The notes under the pieces were generated by a model. It ran no database searches. It was not told the DNA's origin and saw nothing but the letters and a program-made list of their open reading frames with translations. The translations under genes and the position numbers were made by a program. From SKLM01 sp050049955 (GTDB taxonomy: Bacteria; Chloroflexota; Anaerolineae; B4-G1), in the NCBI GenBank assembly GCA_050049955.1, contig JASFVG010000241.1, positions 1 through 7,244 of the forward strand: 7,244 bases of DNA, in the 5' to 3' direction. Positions 5,145 through 7,244 of the stretch are shown one piece after another. Position 1 is the first letter of the stretch. Every line of letters begins with the position of its first letter.

Positions 5145-6584
5145 TCACGAACCGACGCTCAGGGCGCTGACGATCTCCTCCATCTGCATAGCCCGCGAAC
5201 CCTTCACGAGGACGACATCGCTGCCGCGCACCAGCCCCTTCAAGAGATCAACGGCTTCTTCACAGTCCTTCAGCATGTAGACTTGGTCGGCCGGCATTCC
5301 CCAGCGCAGCGCAACCTCGCCGATGATTCGCCCCAAAGCGCCTACGGTGACGAGCACATCCGCCACATCCAGAGCGCGCATCCCCACCTTCTCGTGCCCC
5401 TCCTGTTCGTAGTGCCCCAGCTCCAGCATATCGCCCAACACCGCGATCTTGCGGCCCTCCAACTCATCAAGGAGGTTCAGGGCAGCAATGGTGGAGGCGG
5501 GACTGGCGTTGTAGGTGTCATCGAGGATGGTGGCGCCATCGGGACCCTCCACGGCGACCAATCGGAGCTGATCCGACGGCTCCACGCCCCGCAGCCCCTC
5601 GATGATCTCCTGCCAGGTCAGCCCCTCGTTCAGGCCCACTGCCGTGGCGCGAAGCGCAGTGTGGACCGAATGCCGACCCAGAAGGGGCACCTTCACATAG
5701 AGCGTCTCAGTCCCGTGATGGAGCCGAAAACGTATACCATCCAATCCAAGACCCTCTATTTGATCAGCCCAAAGATCCGCCTGAGGAGACAGCCCGTAGA
5801 AGAAGACTCGGGCCTCCGTGGCATCGGCCATCCCGCGTACGTTCTGATCATCGTAGTTAAGTATCGCCACGCCTTCAGGCGCTGGCGGCAGGGCCTCGAC
5901 AAGCTCCCTCTTGGCCGCCACGATGCGCTCGAAGCTGCCGGCCCGCTCCAGGTGCACGGGTCCGATGATGGTCACAACGCCGACGTGTGGCAGACCCATA
6001 CGGGCCAGATCGGCGATCTCACCAACATCGTACATCCCCATCTCCAGGACAGCGCGCTCGTGCTCGCTCGTCAGATGGAGGAGCGTCAACGGTAGACCGA
6101 TCTCGTTGTTATAGCTGGCCTCACTCTTGATCGTGGCAAAGCGCCGGGCCAACACCGACGCTACAAGCTCCTTGGTGGTCGTCTTGCCCACGCTGCCGGT
6201 GATCGCAATGACCCGCAATCCGGCCATCGAGCGCCGCCAGAATGTCCCTGCCCGTTGCAGGGCCTCCAGTGCGTCCTCGACCCGCAGGACGATTGGCAAC
6301 GACCAAGCCTCTGGTAATTCGCCTGTGGAGCGCGTCAGGTCCAGCACCTGCGCGTCCATCTCGACATCCTGTTCGACAATGGCCCCTACTGCCCCGCGAG
6401 CGAAGGCATCAACAACGTAGTCATGGCCATCTGCGTGCTCTCCCTTTAGGGCAACGAAGAGGGCACCCGGTGTGGCATTCCGGGAATCGACGACCGTCGT
6501 CGATATTGCCTGATTCAGGCCCTCTGGCCTAACGTCTGCTAGGCTCTCGTACACGTCCTCCAACCTGAGACGCCGGGCGCTCAT
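5145..6584 (-). CDS. murF: UDP-MurNAc-tripeptide : D-alanyl-D-alanine ligase MurF
   Basis: MurF is the cytoplasmic ligase that adds D-Ala-D-Ala to UDP-MurNAc-tripeptide, the last soluble step before MraY. The 479 aa show the N-terminal substrate domain with DSR (33-35) in VVDSRNATPGALFVAL, the ATPase domain with ITGSVGKTTTKE (128-139), YNNEIGLPLTLL (158-169), EMGM (181-184) and a candidate carbamylated lysine K225 in IVAAKRE, and the C-terminal domain with DDTYNASPAS (355-364) and GDMLELG (384-390). DDTYNASP identifies MurF and not MurE. The HNxxN element usual after GR reads HSVHT (305-309) here, with both Asn replaced. The ATG at 6584 overlaps the ftsI stop as ATGA and has GGAGGT six bases upstream, so translation is coupled to ftsI. 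murE, normally between ftsI and murF, is absent at this place. Confidence 0.97.
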   Translation of the reverse strand: MSARRLRLEDVYESLADVRPEGLNQAISTTVVDSRNATPGALFVALKGEHADGHDYVVDAFARGAVGAIVEQDVEMDAQVLDLTRSTGELPEAWSLPIVLRVEDALEALQRAGTFWRRSMAGLRVIAITGSVGKTTTKELVASVLARRFATIKSEASYNNEIGLPLTLLHLTSEHERAVLEMGMYDVGEIADLARMGLPHVGVVTIIGPVHLERAGSFERIVAAKRELVEALPPAPEGVAILNYDDQNVRGMADATEARVFFYGLSPQADLWADQIEGLGLDGIRFRLHHGTETLYVKVPLLGRHSVHTALRATAVGLNEGLTWQEIIEGLRGVEPSDQLRLVAVEGPDGATILDDTYNASPASTIAALNLLDELEGRKIAVLGDMLELGHYEQEGHEKVGMRALDVADVLVTVGALGRIIGEVALRWGMPADQVYMLKDCEEAVDLLKGLVRGSDVVLVKGSRAMQMEEIVSALSVGS

Positions 6585-7244
6585 TGCTGCACCTCCGCGA
6601 GCACGCCTTCGCCGCTTGGCGGAATGCCCAGAACCACGAACAGTCGGGCGGCCAATCGAGCAAACGAAGGGGCCGCCGTCCTGGAGGCCCAGGGCGATGC
6701 CTTCGGGCGGTCGAGCTTGACCAGGATCACCATTTCCGGATCAGGTACAGGACCAAACCCGATGAAGGTCGCGATGGTTCCCTCCCTGGCGTAGCCGCCA
6801 GGAACCGGTATCTGCGCGGTGCCGGTCTTGCCCCCGACGCGGTAGCCCTCAACCTGGGCGAGCGTCGCCCCCTCCTCGACGACCTGTACTAGCATCTCTG
6901 TAAGCAGCTGCGCCGTCTCCGGCGAGATCACCTGCTCCTCGACCACGGGCTGGAAAACTGAGACAGTTCCGTCAGACGCGATGCGACGACCGACAACGTG
7001 GGGCCGCAGGCGAGCTCCATCGTTGATCACCGTCGCCACCGCCGTTACCATCTGGAGCGGGGTCACGGCCACCCCTTGACCGAAAGCATTCGTCCCCAAG
7101 TTCGAGGGATGCCAGTGCTCAATGTCTTCCGGCAGCCACAGCTGGCCCGATACCTCACCGGCCAGGTCAACCCGGGTTGGCCGACCAATCCCAAAGTCTT
7201 GCACGTATCCGTAGAAGATGTCGGGGCCCATCAAAGTGCTCAAC
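6581..7244 (-). CDS. ftsI: Class B penicillin-binding protein, division transpeptidase FtsI (PBP2/PBP3), C-terminal part
   Basis: FtsI is the membrane-anchored D,D-transpeptidase that crosslinks septal peptidoglycan and works with FtsW. Only the last 220 or so codons are present; the frame runs on past position 7244, so the N-terminal anchor, dimerisation domain and the SxxK and SxN motifs are outside. Seen here, numbered from the first visible full codon, are FGIGRPTRVDLAGE (17-30), the GQGVAVTPLQMV stretch (55-66) normal ahead of the third motif, GGKTGTA (137-143) with the KTG triad, and FIGFGPVPDPE (160-170), the strand that closes the active site. The protein ends about 30 residues after the DRPKASP segment (178-184), without PASTA domains, so it is closer to plain FtsI than to PASTA-bearing class B proteins. 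Its TGA overlaps the murF ATG. The neighbourhood (mur genes, ftsW) supports ftsI over an elongation PBP2. Confidence 0.94.
   Translation of the reverse strand, partial: LSTLMGPDIFYGYVQDFGIGRPTRVDLAGEVSGQLWLPEDIEHWHPSNLGTNAFGQGVAVTPLQMVTAVATVINDGARLRPHVVGRRIASDGTVSVFQPVVEEQVISPETAQLLTEMLVQVVEEGATLAQVEGYRVGGKTGTAQIPVPGGYAREGTIATFIGFGPVPDPEMVILVKLDRPKASPWASRTAAPSFARLAARLFVVLGIPPSGEGVLAEVQQ
6591..6596 (-). promoter_or_regulatory. Ribosome binding site of murF, inside the end of ftsI
   Basis: GGAGGT on the minus strand is followed by six bases and the murF ATG (6584-6582). The site is within the last codons of ftsI, whose TGA shares four bases with the start (ATGA). This strong site and overlap indicate translational coupling. 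Confidence 0.85.

Noticed and set aside
5088..6095. 335-codon open frame on the + strand over murF
   Set aside because: Antisense shadow of murF with no recognisable domain; low-complexity composition rich in His, Gln and Arg.

Overview
The window is a stretch of a division and cell wall (dcw) gene cluster. All genes lie on the minus strand, so transcription runs from high to low coordinates. In that order it holds the C-terminal part of ftsI (a class B penicillin-binding protein), murF, mraY, murD, a 293-bp gap filled with repeats, ftsW, murG, and the first 45 codons of a small membrane protein of CvpA type. Every complete gene is recognisable from family motifs. The + strand carries long open frames, but they are antisense shadows in GC-rich DNA. 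I see no RNA gene, CRISPR array, transposase or defence-like module.

The genes form one pathway. MurD and MurF build the UDP-MurNAc-peptide in the cytoplasm. MraY moves phospho-MurNAc-pentapeptide onto undecaprenyl phosphate to give lipid I, and MurG adds GlcNAc to give lipid II. FtsW polymerises lipid II at the septum and FtsI crosslinks the strands. The spacing is mostly that of an operon: ftsI and murF overlap by ATGA, murF-mraY is 44 bp, mraY-murD about 80-90 bp, ftsW and murG overlap by 86 bp, and murG-cvpA is 11 bp. Two things depart from the usual layout. murE is not between ftsI and murF, and a composite palindromic repeat of about 210 bp separates murD from ftsW.

The organism is probably a GC-rich member of the Chloroflexota (Anaerolineae-like) or a relative. 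This is an inference from memory, not a search. It rests on motif variants in MurG (YLPD in place of HEQN), MurD (DDSIAT in place of NDSKAT) and MurF (GRHSVHT in place of GRHNxxN), a CvpA-like gene directly after murG, and the GTCATTCCGA / GAGGAATCT / CTGAGCGCAGTCGAAGGG class of dispersed repeat.

The window does not contain a clearly new system. The points most worth a second look are the repeat block inside the operon, the unusually long ftsW/murG overlap, the altered acceptor-site motif of MurG, a possible CTG start for murD, and the missing murE.
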